From positions 825,854 through 889,853 of the forward strand of contig NZ_LMVB01000001.1 of the NCBI RefSeq assembly GCF_001510645.1: a stretch of 64,000 bases of DNA, in the 5' to 3' direction. Each line of letters starts with the position of its first letter. The stretch's first letter is position 1. Below the pieces are notes generated by a model. The model saw nothing but the letters and a program-made list of their open reading frames with translations, had not been told where the DNA came from and ran no database searches. Shown piece after piece: positions 46,162 through 55,713 of the stretch. The position numbers were made by a program, and so were the translations under genes. Origin of the DNA: Paenibacillus sp. FJAT-29882 (GTDB lineage: Bacteria > Bacillota > Bacilli > Bacillales > DSM-1321).

Positions 46162-47255
46162 AAAATAAGAAAAAGTCGATTGTTTCCGTGTTGACATTAT
46201 CTGCAGCGCTATTGATTTCTGGGTGTAGTAGTACAGAGACAAATACGAAGACAAACTCGAATACAGATGGTGCAAAGGAAGAAAAAAATGCATTAGAAGA
46301 TAAAATTGTCGTGTATTCACCACATGGAAAAGATATCTTATCCAAGTTTGAAAAGCAATTTGAAGAAAAATATGAGGTCGATGTAGAGTGGCTGGATATG
46401 GGGTCACAGGAAATTCTCGACCGTGTGCGATCAGAGAAGAATAATCCGCAGGCCGATGTTTGGTGGGGAGCACCTTCCACGAACTTCAATCAAGCAAAGG
46501 ATGATGGCTTACTAGCTGCTTATCAACCTACTTATTCCGCTAGTCTTGACGCGGGATTCCGTGATCCAGATTGGTATTGGACAGGTACGAGCCAGACACC
46601 TGAAGTTATTATGTACAACAGCAAAGAACTATCCAAAGACGAAGTTCCGAAAGATTGGGATGAGTTGCTTGATCCGAAGTGGAAAGATGAAATTATCATC
46701 CGCTATCCGCTCGCATCTGGAACGATGAGGACGATTTTTTCTGCGATGATTTATCGTACGTACAAAGATACGAATGATCCAAAAGCGGGCTATGAATGGT
46801 TGACGAAGCTTGATCAAAACACGAAAGAGTATTCAGCTAACCCGGAAATGATGTATAACAAGGTTGCCAAAGGAGAAGGTTCACTGTCTGTTTGGGCGAT
46901 GCCGGATGTTGTCATGTTGAAGGAAAATAAAAACTATCCGTTTGAGTTCGTCATTCCTGAAAGTGGGACACCAGTATTGACAGAAGGAATAGCCATTGTT
47001 GAAGGGGCTAAGCATCCAAAAGCGGCACAAGCTTTCTATGAGTTTGTCAATACACCAGAAGCTGCGAAAATCTTAGCAGAGGAATTTTACCGAATTCCGA
47101 CAAGAAGTGATGTGACGGACTTACCTGACTGGATCACGAATACAGAAATTAAAGCGATGGATATTGACTGGAACGTTTTCCAAGAAAAAGGCGACGAATG
47201 GATGAAGTATTGGGATGAAAATATCAAGAGTGGAGACAAAGAAATTAAAGAATAA
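46158..47255 (+). CDS. ABC transporter substrate-binding lipoprotein (iron/thiamine/phosphonate type, SBP family 1)
   Basis: 365 residues with lipobox ISGC (Cys about 23). The mature part starts KIVVYSPHGKDILSKFEKQFEEKY, then VDVEWLDMGSQEILDRVRSEKNNPQADVWWGA, PEVIMYNSKEL, GEGSLSVWAMPDVVM and LTEGIAIVEGAKHPKAAQAFYEFV. This is the AfuA/FbpA/ThiB/PhnS-like group, which binds ferric iron, iron chelates or small anionic compounds. The FbpA twin-Tyr iron motif is not obvious, so an organic ligand or chelate is more likely. Coupled to the ROK stop. Confidence 0.87.
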   Translation: MKNKKKSIVSVLTLSAALLISGCSSTETNTKTNSNTDGAKEEKNALEDKIVVYSPHGKDILSKFEKQFEEKYEVDVEWLDMGSQEILDRVRSEKNNPQADVWWGAPSTNFNQAKDDGLLAAYQPTYSASLDAGFRDPDWYWTGTSQTPEVIMYNSKELSKDEVPKDWDELLDPKWKDEIIIRYPLASGTMRTIFSAMIYRTYKDTNDPKAGYEWLTKLDQNTKEYSANPEMMYNKVAKGEGSLSVWAMPDVVMLKENKNYPFEFVIPESGTPVLTEGIAIVEGAKHPKAAQAFYEFVNTPEAAKILAEEFYRIPTRSDVTDLPDWITNTEIKAMDIDWNVFQEKGDEWMKYWDENIKSGDKEIKE

Positions 47256-47270
47256 GGAAGTGTCGTTTGG

Positions 47271-48377
47271 ATGGCGTCGATACAAATAGAGAATGTCCAA
47301 AAAGCCTTCGGAAAAACGATAGCTGTTGATCATTTAAATCTAGAAATTAAAGACGGTGAGTTCTTTACCTTTCTAGGTCCAAGTGGTTGTGGGAAAACGA
47401 CAACACTAAGGATGATTGCTGGGTTTTATTATCCAACAAAAGGTGTCGTCCGATTTGGCGAAAAAGATATGACGCGTGTACCTCCGGAGAAAAGAAATAC
47501 GGGCATGGTTTTTCAAAACTATGCTCTTTTTCCTCACATGACGGTATTTGAGAATGTCGCATTTGGCTTGCGAGTAAGAAAGGTATCTTCTGCTGACGTA
47601 CAGGCGAAGGTACAAGATGTGCTTCGTAAAGTCAGACTTGAGAGTTATTCGGATCGTCAAGTGAGCCAGTTGAGTGGCGGGCAGCAGCAACGGGTAGCTT
47701 TGGCCAGAGCACTCGTGATCGAACCGGAAATCCTCTTATTGGATGAGCCGTTAAGTAATTTAGATGCCAAGCTTCGCGATGAAATGAGAGCAGAGATTTT
47801 ACGGTTGCAACGAGATTATAAGATTACCACCATTTATGTCACGCATGATCAGGCAGAGGCATTATCGATGAGTGATCGAATAGCTGTTTTCAATTATGGG
47901 GTCTGTCATCAGGTTGGGACTCCTGCTGAAATTTATAATCAGCCTGCTAATGATTTCGTGGCAAGTTTTATCGGCGAAATTAATCTATTGCCTGTTCAAG
48001 TTGATTATGTCGAACAAGAGAATATAGCGGTTACGTTAAAAAATGATGGCGAACCAGTAAAGCTTGTTGTCCATAATCACGCGAATGAAGGGGAGTTAAA
48101 TAAAGGGGATTTGGCTGTTTCGATTCGCCCTGAAGCCATCCGGATTCTCGATGCCATTGAAGATGGAACGAATGTTCTAAAGGGGAAAATTGAATCTGTC
48201 CAATTTTTTGGATCGATTGTCAATGTGATGGTACAGATTCAACATGTATCCTTAAGGGTAGATGTGTTAAATACGCATGAATTCGGCCATTTTTATCAAG
48301 GGAAGGACGTGTATGTAGAACTTCCTAAAAAACAACTTCGTCTGATCCCTGTCATAAGTGGTGATGCCAATGATTAA
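47271..48377 (+). CDS. ABC transporter ATP-binding protein (FbpC/PotA type)
   Basis: 368 residues. Walker A LGPSGCGKTT, Q-loop MVFQNYALFPHMTVFENVAFGL, signature LSGGQQQRVALARAL, Walker B ILLLDEPLSNLD, and a C-terminal TOBE domain (SIRPEAIRIL, KGKIESVQFFGSIVNVMV). It powers the permease encoded next. ATG 47271 lies 15 bp after the binding-protein stop. Its end overlaps the permease start. Confidence 0.94.
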   Translation: MASIQIENVQKAFGKTIAVDHLNLEIKDGEFFTFLGPSGCGKTTTLRMIAGFYYPTKGVVRFGEKDMTRVPPEKRNTGMVFQNYALFPHMTVFENVAFGLRVRKVSSADVQAKVQDVLRKVRLESYSDRQVSQLSGGQQQRVALARALVIEPEILLLDEPLSNLDAKLRDEMRAEILRLQRDYKITTIYVTHDQAEALSMSDRIAVFNYGVCHQVGTPAEIYNQPANDFVASFIGEINLLPVQVDYVEQENIAVTLKNDGEPVKLVVHNHANEGELNKGDLAVSIRPEAIRILDAIEDGTNVLKGKIESVQFFGSIVNVMVQIQHVSLRVDVLNTHEFGHFYQGKDVYVELPKKQLRLIPVISGDAND

Positions 48378-50058
48378 AAACCGTGATACGAGATTAACGA
48401 TTTGGCTTCTGATTCCAGTCGTATTAGTGCTCGTGGCATATGTTCTTTATCCTTCTTTGCGAACTTTTTTCGAAAGTTTACAAAAAGACGGATCGATTTC
48501 ATTCGGAAATTATCAGGATTTCTTCGTGCAGGAATCAAAAACAAACTTGGAAGCTCTGTGGAACTCGGTGTATATTTCCATTTTGAGTGTAGTAGTTAGT
48601 GCCTTAATTGGGATTCCACTGGCGATTATTTTTAACCGCTATGATTTTCCAGGGAGAAGTTTCTTTTCAACTGCCGCGATTTTGCCAATCGTTCTGCCAT
48701 CTCTAGTAGGTGTTATGGCGTTTATGTTTTTGTATGGTGAATCTGGATTGATCCCGAACGCGATTAAAGATTTGTTTGGTCTGGAAAAAGTCCCGTTTAA
48801 AATTGGCGGCGTTTCCGGAATTTTGATTGTGCATGCGTATACGATGTATGTGTATTTTTATATGACGGTTTCAGCGGCGATTAATAAAATCGACCCTTCC
48901 TTAGAAGAGGCAGCGTATAACTTAGGAGCCAATCGGTTCAAAGTGTTTTGGAAGGTGACATTTCCATTATTAACACCGGCGATCGTTGCCGCGTCATTGC
49001 TTGTATTTATGATCTCGATGGCTTCATTCAGTGCCCCGTTCTTATTAGCGGGCGGATATCGGGTATTGAGCTTACAAATTTATTTTTCGAAAATTAATGG
49101 CGACATGGAAATTGCCGCAACACAATCGGTTATTTTATCGATTGTTTCAATAGCGTTTTTATTATTCATGCGTTGGTATCAAAACCGCAAAGATTACCGG
49201 ATGGCGACAAAAGGAATTGGCGCGCACAGGAGTGAAGTGAAAAATCCGCTGATGAAGTGGGTGATGGTTGGCTTTGGCATCATCGGCGTATTGGTTCTGC
49301 TTTTGCCGCACTTTACGATTCTGTTGCTTTCACTTGTACCGGATGGGACATGGACATGGCAAACGTATCCGTCGGTCTTTAATATTGAAAATTATCGGCT
49401 TTTGTTTGCAGATCCAAATATATTCAAACCATTACAAAACAGTTTAATCATGGCTGTGATTGCGACGGTTGGAAACTTGGTCTTTGGGGTAATCGCTTCC
49501 TATGTGTTGGTAAAAAGAAAATTCGTGGGCAAAAGCTTCATTGATATTCTTGTCATGATTCCGTGGGCATTGCCGGCGACCGTTATTGGGATGAATTTAG
49601 TTTTCGCATTTAATGAGCCGAGCGTTTTTTCATTCGGGCAAATTTTAGTCGGCACATTTTGGATTTTACCGCTCGCCTATTTCATCCGACATATTCCACT
49701 CGTTGTCCGCTCGACGAACGCGGTGTTAGAACAATTGGATGATTCCATTGAGGAGGCCGCGAGAAATTTAGGAGCTAAGTGGTTTTATACGTTTAGAAAG
49801 GTAATTTTGCCGATTATTATGCCTGGTGTATTATCAGGGACATTATTAGCGTTTATTGAGTCTGTTGGCGAATTTCCAACGTCGGTCCTTTTGTATACGA
49901 TTTCAAACAGACCGATATCGATTGAAATTATGAATCAGCTTCGTATGTTCAATATGGGGCAGGCCGCTGCTTACGGGATGATTCAGATTACGCTGATTGT
50001 GATTGTCCTCTTTATTTCGAACAAATTTTTTGGAATTAAAGCCGAAAAAGCCTTATAA
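48370..50058 (+). CDS. ABC transporter permease, double BPD domain (FbpB/ThiP type)
   Basis: About 562 residues, ATG 48370 (48364 is an alternative), overlapping the ATPase stop. Two fused transmembrane permease domains. Each has an EAA loop: EEAAYNLGANRFKVFWKVTFPLL near residue 180 and EEAARNLGAKWFYTFRKVILPII near 460; together about 12 helices. This fused form is characteristic of ferric iron and thiamine-type importers. Confidence 0.92.
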   Translation: MIKNRDTRLTIWLLIPVVLVLVAYVLYPSLRTFFESLQKDGSISFGNYQDFFVQESKTNLEALWNSVYISILSVVVSALIGIPLAIIFNRYDFPGRSFFSTAAILPIVLPSLVGVMAFMFLYGESGLIPNAIKDLFGLEKVPFKIGGVSGILIVHAYTMYVYFYMTVSAAINKIDPSLEEAAYNLGANRFKVFWKVTFPLLTPAIVAASLLVFMISMASFSAPFLLAGGYRVLSLQIYFSKINGDMEIAATQSVILSIVSIAFLLFMRWYQNRKDYRMATKGIGAHRSEVKNPLMKWVMVGFGIIGVLVLLLPHFTILLLSLVPDGTWTWQTYPSVFNIENYRLLFADPNIFKPLQNSLIMAVIATVGNLVFGVIASYVLVKRKFVGKSFIDILVMIPWALPATVIGMNLVFAFNEPSVFSFGQILVGTFWILPLAYFIRHIPLVVRSTNAVLEQLDDSIEEAARNLGAKWFYTFRKVILPIIMPGVLSGTLLAFIESVGEFPTSVLLYTISNRPISIEIMNQLRMFNMGQAAAYGMIQITLIVIVLFISNKFFGIKAEKAL

Positions 50059-50072
50059 ATGGTGGTGCAAAG

Positions 50073-51557
50073 ATGAGTAAGTTGGATGAATTTATCAAAA
50101 ATGAAGGTCGAGTATTTCCGGGGAAAACCTACGTCGAAGAGTTGTTAAAGCCGGTTTTTAATGATCAACGAGATTACTTATTTCATGTTATGTTCGATAT
50201 TCATCGGGCCCATGTGATTATGTTATCCGAACAGAAGATTATCAAAGAAGAGGAAGCAAATCGTATGTTGGCTGGCATTCGGAAGGTGTCAGAGATCGAT
50301 CTGACCTTAGTATCCTACGAGCCACAATTTGAAGATTTATTTTTCATGATGGAAGCAAAAATTGGTGAGGAAATCGGTCATGAGCTGGCAGGAAAGATTC
50401 ATATTGGCCGTAGCCGGAATGATATGGGTGTTGCGATGTACCGGCTCGTTTTACGAGGGCATCTTTTGCGGTTACTCGGTGATGCCAATCAGTTGAGTGA
50501 ATCATTATTAGAGCAAGCAGAAAAGCATACAGAAACATATATCACTGGGTATACGCATACACAGCCAGCTCAGCCGACGACATTGGGCCATTATTTTCTG
50601 GCGATTTACGATGTGCTACAAAGAGATATTAGCAGGTTGTGGTCGGCCTATAAAACAGTGAACCACTCTCCACTAGGCGCGGCTGCTTTAACGACAACTG
50701 GTTTTCCAATTAGCCGGAATCGCACTGCAGAATTGCTCGGTTTTGATGAGATCGTTGAAAACTCATATGACTCGATAGCGGGGGCCGATTATTTATTAGA
50801 AACCGCGACAGCGATTATGACGTGCATGGTGAATACCGGCAGATGGATACAAGATTTCCTGCAACATGTGACAAGAGAGTTTGGTACTTTTTATGTGGCC
50901 GATCCGTACGTGCAAGTGAGTAGCATTATGCCACAAAAAAGAAACCCTGTTTCAATTGAACATTCCCGCTCAATTGCGAGTAGTAGCTATGGGGACGCGC
51001 TTAGTGCGATTCAGATGATTCATAATACCCCATTTGGCGACATCGTGGATACGGAAGATGATCTACAGCCGCATTTATATCGTGCCTTTACCAATGCCAG
51101 TCGTGTGATGAAACTGATGTATGCGGTCATTTCTACGTTAAAAGTAAATGAAGAGCATGCAAAGAAAATGGCCGCAAAATCTAGTATTACCGTTACCGAA
51201 TTAGCCGATACGCTTTCCCGTGATTATGGAATCTCGTTTCGAAAAGCCCATTCTGTTGCGAGCCATATCGCCAAACAATCGATACGTGAAGGGAAGGAGT
51301 TATATGACTGGGACACACAAGACATCAACGAGATGATAGCTGAATTTGTTGCTGTACATATCACCGAAGAGGAATGGCAAAAAATCATCTCGCCTGAATA
51401 TTTTGTGGCAATTAGAAAGATTCAAGGTGGACCAAGTCCGAAAGAAGTGACGAGGATGATTGAAATTAGAAAACAGAAACTGAAGCAACAAGTGGTGGAA
51501 TATGAGGAAATCGTAAACGAGTTGGATGAAAAGAGAAAAGCTTTATTGGCGTATTAA
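50073..51557 (+). CDS. Argininosuccinate-lyase-like enzyme (aspartase/fumarase superfamily)
   Basis: 494 residues. Superfamily motifs: HIGRSRNDMGVAMYRL, GYTHTQPAQPTTLGHY (general acid His region) and the signature loop SSIMPQKRNPVSIEHSR with the catalytic Ser. ArgH proper is about 460 residues and sits with argG; here there is no arginine gene and the neighbours are an importer, a ROK regulator and an MFS protein. It probably splits an imported N-succinyl-type compound to fumarate plus an amine. The family includes EDDS lyase, which cuts ethylenediamine disuccinate; this is suggestive only. ATG 50073, 15 bp after the permease. Confidence 0.85.
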   Translation: MSKLDEFIKNEGRVFPGKTYVEELLKPVFNDQRDYLFHVMFDIHRAHVIMLSEQKIIKEEEANRMLAGIRKVSEIDLTLVSYEPQFEDLFFMMEAKIGEEIGHELAGKIHIGRSRNDMGVAMYRLVLRGHLLRLLGDANQLSESLLEQAEKHTETYITGYTHTQPAQPTTLGHYFLAIYDVLQRDISRLWSAYKTVNHSPLGAAALTTTGFPISRNRTAELLGFDEIVENSYDSIAGADYLLETATAIMTCMVNTGRWIQDFLQHVTREFGTFYVADPYVQVSSIMPQKRNPVSIEHSRSIASSSYGDALSAIQMIHNTPFGDIVDTEDDLQPHLYRAFTNASRVMKLMYAVISTLKVNEEHAKKMAAKSSITVTELADTLSRDYGISFRKAHSVASHIAKQSIREGKELYDWDTQDINEMIAEFVAVHITEEEWQKIISPEYFVAIRKIQGGPSPKEVTRMIEIRKQKLKQQVVEYEEIVNELDEKRKALLAY

Positions 51558-51570
51558 GGGATATCAAGGG

Positions 51571-51600
51571 AGAAAGCTAATTTAATTGGCTTTCTTTTTT
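51571..51600 (+). terminator. Terminator of the ABC/lyase operon
   Basis: AGAAAGCTAATT and AATTGGCTTTCT arms (51571-51595), then a T run. The MFS gene at 51904 is probably a separate transcript. Confidence 0.8.
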
Positions 51601-51619
51601 TGCGTTAAAAAAAGGGATG

Positions 51620-51764
51620 TGGTGAGTAAATCACAGAAATTGGTGAGCAAAAGTGTGAAAGTGGTTAGTGCATGTACAAAGTTGAAGGGTAAGTCAATGA
51701 ATTTGGAAAGAAATGCGGTACATGGTGAGTAAATCGTTCAAGTTGGTTAGTATATCTAGTTTTG
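51620..51764. repeat. Degenerate 21-nt tandem repeat array (about seven units)
   Basis: TGGTGAGTAAATC-like units start at 51620, 51641, 51662, 51683, 51704, 51723 and 51744, spaced 21 nt except one of 19. In the frame of 51622 it reads a heptad peptide VSKSQKL, VSKSVKV, VSACTKL until the 19-nt unit shifts the frame; VSKSFKL resumes in the frame of 51725. No firm gene is called. The rest of 51765-51903 holds the MFS leader. Confidence 0.65.
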
Positions 51765-51903
51765 TGAGGTGTCTTCATGAAGAGCCACTCTTATGAATTA
51801 TATCCCCATAACTGGAATAGAGAAAGATGTTTTAGAAAGAATAAAAGAACGGAGTGATAACAAAAAAACAAAATAACTGGTTAAATAAGGGAAAAGGTGT
51901 TTA

Positions 51904-53082
51904 ATGAATGATGTAAAAGAAAAATTATGGACGAGGCAATATACAACTGTTGTATTATCGACACTGATTTTATTTATTGGCATTTATATGCTTACAGCCG
52001 GCTTTTCGATGCATATTACTGAAATTAGTCATCAACCGACCTTAGCTGGTTCAATGACGACTGCTTTTATGATCGCATCACTTGGTACCCGATTTGTTTC
52101 AGGAATTCTTATTCAGAAACTGAATATGAAAGTTCTGTTGTTGATTTCGCTCGTGTATTTTATGGGGACGATTGGTTTAAGTTTGCTCAATGACTCGATT
52201 GGTTATTTGCTTTTCATTCGTGTCTTGCAAGGAATCGGCTTTTCGATTATCACGGTTTTACTTTTTACTATATCGAGCAGTCTCGTACCGAGTTCGCGTT
52301 TAGGGGAAGGTCTCGTGTTTTTTGCAATGGCAACAAGCATTGGCTTGACAGTAGGGAATATGATTGCAATCTCTTATCTCGGACGTTTTTCCTTTCAATC
52401 GTTGCTGATTGTTATCCTTTCACTTGTGCTCCTCTCATTTATTGGCAGCTTATTTATCAAAAATATCAAAAAAGAGAAGCCGGCCAAAAAGAAAACGTCC
52501 AGTGAGCCGTTCTACAAGTATATGTTTGATCGTCGCGTACTTCTTCCAAGTATCATCGTCGCATTAGACTATATGGCGATCGCAGGAACCGTTAATTTTA
52601 TGGGGGCTCTAGGGAAAGAGACAAATATTGGCGGAAGTATTTCGCAGTTTTTTACGATTCAGGCGATTACGATGATTATCGTCAGAATCTTTTCAGGGAA
52701 AATCTTTGATCGATTTGGTCATAAAATATTAATGATACCAGCTACTATATCTGGTGCGTTTGGCTTAATTTTATTGGGGACATCACATCATATTGGTTTG
52801 GTGTTGTTCGCTGGTTTCTTTTTTGGAGTTGCTTATGCAGTGATTCAGCCAACCATACAAGCTTGGGCGTTAAGCCTCGTCCCACAGGAAAAAAATGCGA
52901 CAGCTAATTCCATGTTGTTAATTTTTATGGATCTTGGAATGGCGGTTGGATCCATTGGACTTGGTAGTGTCGTTGGCTATATCGGTTATGGCATGACCTT
53001 CAGTTACTCTGCTGTTTTCATGGTTCTCATTTTGATCATCTACCTTGTTGGTATTCGAAAAATGAAAGCGGTCAATCAATAA
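51904..53082 (+). CDS. MFS transporter (drug/opine-export type, 12 helices)
   Basis: 392 residues, about 12 membrane helices, with the central cytoplasmic loop KNIKKEKPAKKKTSSE. Motif A-like segments (SGILIQKLNMK, SGKIFDRFGHK) and motif C-type Gly-rich helix (GFSIITVLLFTI) suggest the DHA-type family (YwoG-like). ATG 51904 after AAAAGGTG. It follows the lyase operon in the same direction but behind a terminator; it may export a product or have no link. Substrate unknown. Confidence 0.85.
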   Translation: MNDVKEKLWTRQYTTVVLSTLILFIGIYMLTAGFSMHITEISHQPTLAGSMTTAFMIASLGTRFVSGILIQKLNMKVLLLISLVYFMGTIGLSLLNDSIGYLLFIRVLQGIGFSIITVLLFTISSSLVPSSRLGEGLVFFAMATSIGLTVGNMIAISYLGRFSFQSLLIVILSLVLLSFIGSLFIKNIKKEKPAKKKTSSEPFYKYMFDRRVLLPSIIVALDYMAIAGTVNFMGALGKETNIGGSISQFFTIQAITMIIVRIFSGKIFDRFGHKILMIPATISGAFGLILLGTSHHIGLVLFAGFFFGVAYAVIQPTIQAWALSLVPQEKNATANSMLLIFMDLGMAVGSIGLGSVVGYIGYGMTFSYSAVFMVLILIIYLVGIRKMKAVNQ

Positions 53083-53105
53083 ATAATATGTAAGAGCGTC
53101 TAAAG

Positions 53106-53144
53106 AGGCCGAGGTAGTCCTAATTACGGGACAGCCTCGGCCTT
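53106..53144 (+). terminator. Terminator of the MFS gene
   Basis: AGGCCGAGG and CCTCGGCCT arms with inner AGTCC/GGGAC pairing, then TT. The following 53145-53402 contains a perfect AAGTTCTT/AAGAACTT palindrome (53264-53284) and A/T-rich promoter-like sequence near 53340-53360. Confidence 0.75.
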
Positions 53145-53402
53145 ATCTGATTCATTCACTTCATCATCCAGATTCCGGGCTACTTGGTGTGTACTTGCTT
53201 AAGTCGGTTAATAAAAGCGGGGAAGTGATGAGTGAATCTGAAGATAAATATTACCATAATATAAAGTTCTTTAAAGAAGAACTTCAGTTTCAATTTTTCC
53301 AGTCTATTATTTTAAAGACTGTATGTTATAAAAAGATAACTTAATATGGTAAAATATATACAGTTTATTAATTTAGTAGAATAAAGTGGATTGGAGAATT
53401 GG

Positions 53403-54908
53403 ATGATAATGAAATTACCTTTACTAAAAGTAGGGTTGCTTACTTGTTTAGCAACAGGTTTATTTTATGAAGAAGCTTTTGCGGAGTCAGAATGGACCTC
53501 GAAATGCGAAGCTTATGGGGAAGTAAAGCCCAATGAGAATCCATCTGTTCAACAAGTGAACTGCTTGCTGACGAACGCGGCAGTAGCTGCTGAAATTCCT
53601 CCTGAAGTTGTAAAAGCTGTGGCCACACAAGAAAATGGTGGGTGGAGGCAATTTACTAATAATGGAGAAGCTGTTATCTCTAGTGATGGTGGTATTGGGC
53701 TCATGCAGATTACCAATCAACCGGGATATGATCAAGAGCAACTTAAGAATGATATTTACTACAATATTGATGCAGGTATCAAAACGCTTAATAGTATGTA
53801 CGCTCGCACATCGACAGACCTTCCAAAAATAAAGGATGCTGGGAGGCAGGTCATTGAAAATTGGTACTTCCCTGTGATGGCTTACAACGGTATAAAGCCC
53901 GTTAATAGTCCAATTTCCAAACTTACGGGATTGGAAAATAAAAACGCTTACCAAGAAAAAGTCTTTGCTCATATCGAAAAACATAGCTTCTTAAATGGTA
54001 CGAAGTTAACTAAGTTCCCATTTAGTTCAACGGATTTTCAATATAATCCTAGCGATAACAAAAATATTGAGTTTTTAAAGAAGGAGTACACATTAACGGG
54101 TCAAACGCATGAGTCCGCCTATCTTTTTAAAGCGGGGGATAAAGTAGCTGTAACAACCGAAAATGTGAATTTACGACCACAACCTGGTACTGCTCAAAAA
54201 GGCATTACGCTATCTAAAAATACGACATTGATTGTTACTGGACAATTTGTGTTTGATCAAAACGCGAACAGCCAAAACCAATTTGTATGGTATCCGGTTA
54301 AAACAGCTGATCAAAAAAATACAGGATATATTTCCTCTGCTTATTTGATAAAAGCAAGTGAAACTACAACAACTGACATTTCTTTCACTGACGTAGATAA
54401 AACTGATAGATTCTACGATGACATTTACTCGATCAGTGAAAAAGGTATTATTTCCGGATTCCCGGATGGCACATTCCGTCCGGAGGAAAAAGTCACTAGA
54501 GCGCAGGCGGCCATAATGATTAGTCGTGCTTTGAAATTATCACTTGACTCTACTGTGACACCGTTCAAAGATGTTACACCTTCTGTAAGTGGAGCTGAAC
54601 ATATTGCTGCTGCATATAAGCAAGGTATTATTACCGGTTTTCCAGGTGGTGAGTTCCGCCCGAAACTACCAGTTAATCGAGGTGACATGGCCATTATCTT
54701 ATCGAAAGCTTTTAAACTGCAAGGTACGACTGACAAGACTTTCTCGGATGTCACGAAAAGCATGAAATCATACGACTCCATTCAACGAATTATAGCAGCC
54801 AAAATTACATTCGGTTATGATGATAATACGTTCAAACCTAATAATGGTATTACTAGAGGCGAGTTTTCGGCCCTATTAAATCGAGCTCTACAGTATAATG
54901 CTCAATAG
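53403..54908 (+). CDS. SLH-anchored cell-wall protein with lysozyme-like and SH3 domains
   Basis: About 501 residues, ATG 53403 (53409 possible) after TTGGAGAA. Signal peptide cut near AFAES. An N-terminal lytic-transglycosylase-like domain (about 40-190) has catalytic-type Glu in VVKAVATQENGGWRQF and GGIGLMQIT; Asn-Gly MAYNGIKPVN follows. Next comes an SH3b-like domain (about 245-320: VAVTTENVNLRPQPG, YPVKTADQKNTGYISSAYLI). Three SLH motifs close it (about 330-500): FTDVDKTDRFYDDIYSISEKG, GFPDGTFRPEEKVTRAQAA, GFPGGEFRPKLPVNRGDMA and FGYDDNTFKPNNGITRGEF. It is exported, binds pyruvylated wall polymer and cuts peptidoglycan; activity is inferred from the motif. Confidence 0.88.
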   Translation: MIMKLPLLKVGLLTCLATGLFYEEAFAESEWTSKCEAYGEVKPNENPSVQQVNCLLTNAAVAAEIPPEVVKAVATQENGGWRQFTNNGEAVISSDGGIGLMQITNQPGYDQEQLKNDIYYNIDAGIKTLNSMYARTSTDLPKIKDAGRQVIENWYFPVMAYNGIKPVNSPISKLTGLENKNAYQEKVFAHIEKHSFLNGTKLTKFPFSSTDFQYNPSDNKNIEFLKKEYTLTGQTHESAYLFKAGDKVAVTTENVNLRPQPGTAQKGITLSKNTTLIVTGQFVFDQNANSQNQFVWYPVKTADQKNTGYISSAYLIKASETTTTDISFTDVDKTDRFYDDIYSISEKGIISGFPDGTFRPEEKVTRAQAAIMISRALKLSLDSTVTPFKDVTPSVSGAEHIAAAYKQGIITGFPGGEFRPKLPVNRGDMAIILSKAFKLQGTTDKTFSDVTKSMKSYDSIQRIIAAKITFGYDDNTFKPNNGITRGEFSALLNRALQYNAQ

Positions 54909-54988
54909 AAGAACTGGGGTTTTCATGTAATTGCTACTTGCAATTATAAAAGCTGCTCCCTCAAATTAATTAAGAAAGTGTTAGTAAT

Positions 54989-55024
54989 AAATGACTTCGG
55001 ATATTGAATCCGGGGTCATTTTCT
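54989..55024 (+). terminator. Terminator of the SLH protein gene
   Basis: AAATGAC.TCGGAT (54989-55002) pairs with ATCCG.GTCATTT (55008-55021), then a T-rich tail. Confidence 0.75.
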
Positions 55025-55217
55025 TTAATTAATAAGGATATTTACTTTCTAAGACAGGTATCCACTTTATGAAAGAGAGCATTCAATCCTTTTTTGCTTA
55101 TCTATTTGCAAGTGGGAGAGTCTGAGCTTCAAATCAAGATTATAATCCGAAATTGAAAATCACATACCTAAAGATACTTGGTGTCAAGCAACATCTAGAA
55201 ATAAGGGAATGGTTCAG

Positions 55218-55253
55218 AAACAGAAAGCTATTTAATGGTCTTTCTGTTTTTTT
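55218..55253 (+). terminator. Orphan rho-independent terminator
   Basis: AACAGAAAG (55219-55227) pairs with CTTTCTGTT (55240-55248) and a T run follows. No gene precedes it after 55024; it may end a small RNA. The 55254-55375 stretch has nothing else. Confidence 0.65.
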
Positions 55254-55375
55254 AGTTTAAAAACAGAATAACAGGTATATTTTTCAGAGAATTACAAAAT
55301 ATTTACAATATCTTAACGCTAGAATAAGAAAAGATTGGTCTTTCTTTAATAAAATAAAGAAGAGCAAACTTTATT

Positions 55376-55705
55376 CCGCATTAACGGGCAGTAACCAACT
55401 GCAATGTGTAGAGGAATCGAAGAAGCGTAGGTGAGGGATAAACGGCCTAATCTAGTTGCGGCTCCTAGCCCCTACTTAAGGGTCATAAGCTGTAATACTC
55501 TGTGGCAAACTACGCCATGCCGTATTCCATCTCATGCTTGTCTGACTATCACAGGATGTGGGTCACGCAAACTAAAGGACGCGGCGTACTTAGTCTATGA
55601 TTCATTGAATCTTAGTTTGTAGTGACGCTTTATCTTTGCTGCATGAAGGTATTAGTGACACTAGAACGGGACTAACAAAGCCCCGATTGATTGAAGTTTC
55701 AAGGG
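55376..55705 (+). mobile_element. IS200/IS605-like relic next to ugd
   Basis: Begins CCGCATTAACGG (55376-55387) and GAAGAAGCGTAGGTGAGGG (55419-55437), shared with 27993. It ends with a GCCCC...GGGGG hairpin (about 55680-55705), as in IS605-type right ends. No transposase frame survives; the GTG-started frame 55431-55622 is accidental. It abuts the ugd ribosome binding site, so the hairpin could influence ugd translation. Confidence 0.5.
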
Positions 55706-55713
55706 GGGATTGG

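Noticed and set aside
50073-51557. True arginine-biosynthetic argH
   Set aside because: No argG or other arginine gene nearby, longer than usual, and embedded in a transporter operon; kept as ArgH-like only.
51620-51764. CRISPR array
   Set aside because: Units are directly adjacent, degenerate and without unique spacers of constant length.
55431-55622. 63-codon frame before ugd
   Set aside because: Its start is part of the conserved GTAGGTGAGGG end motif of the relic, so it is accidental.
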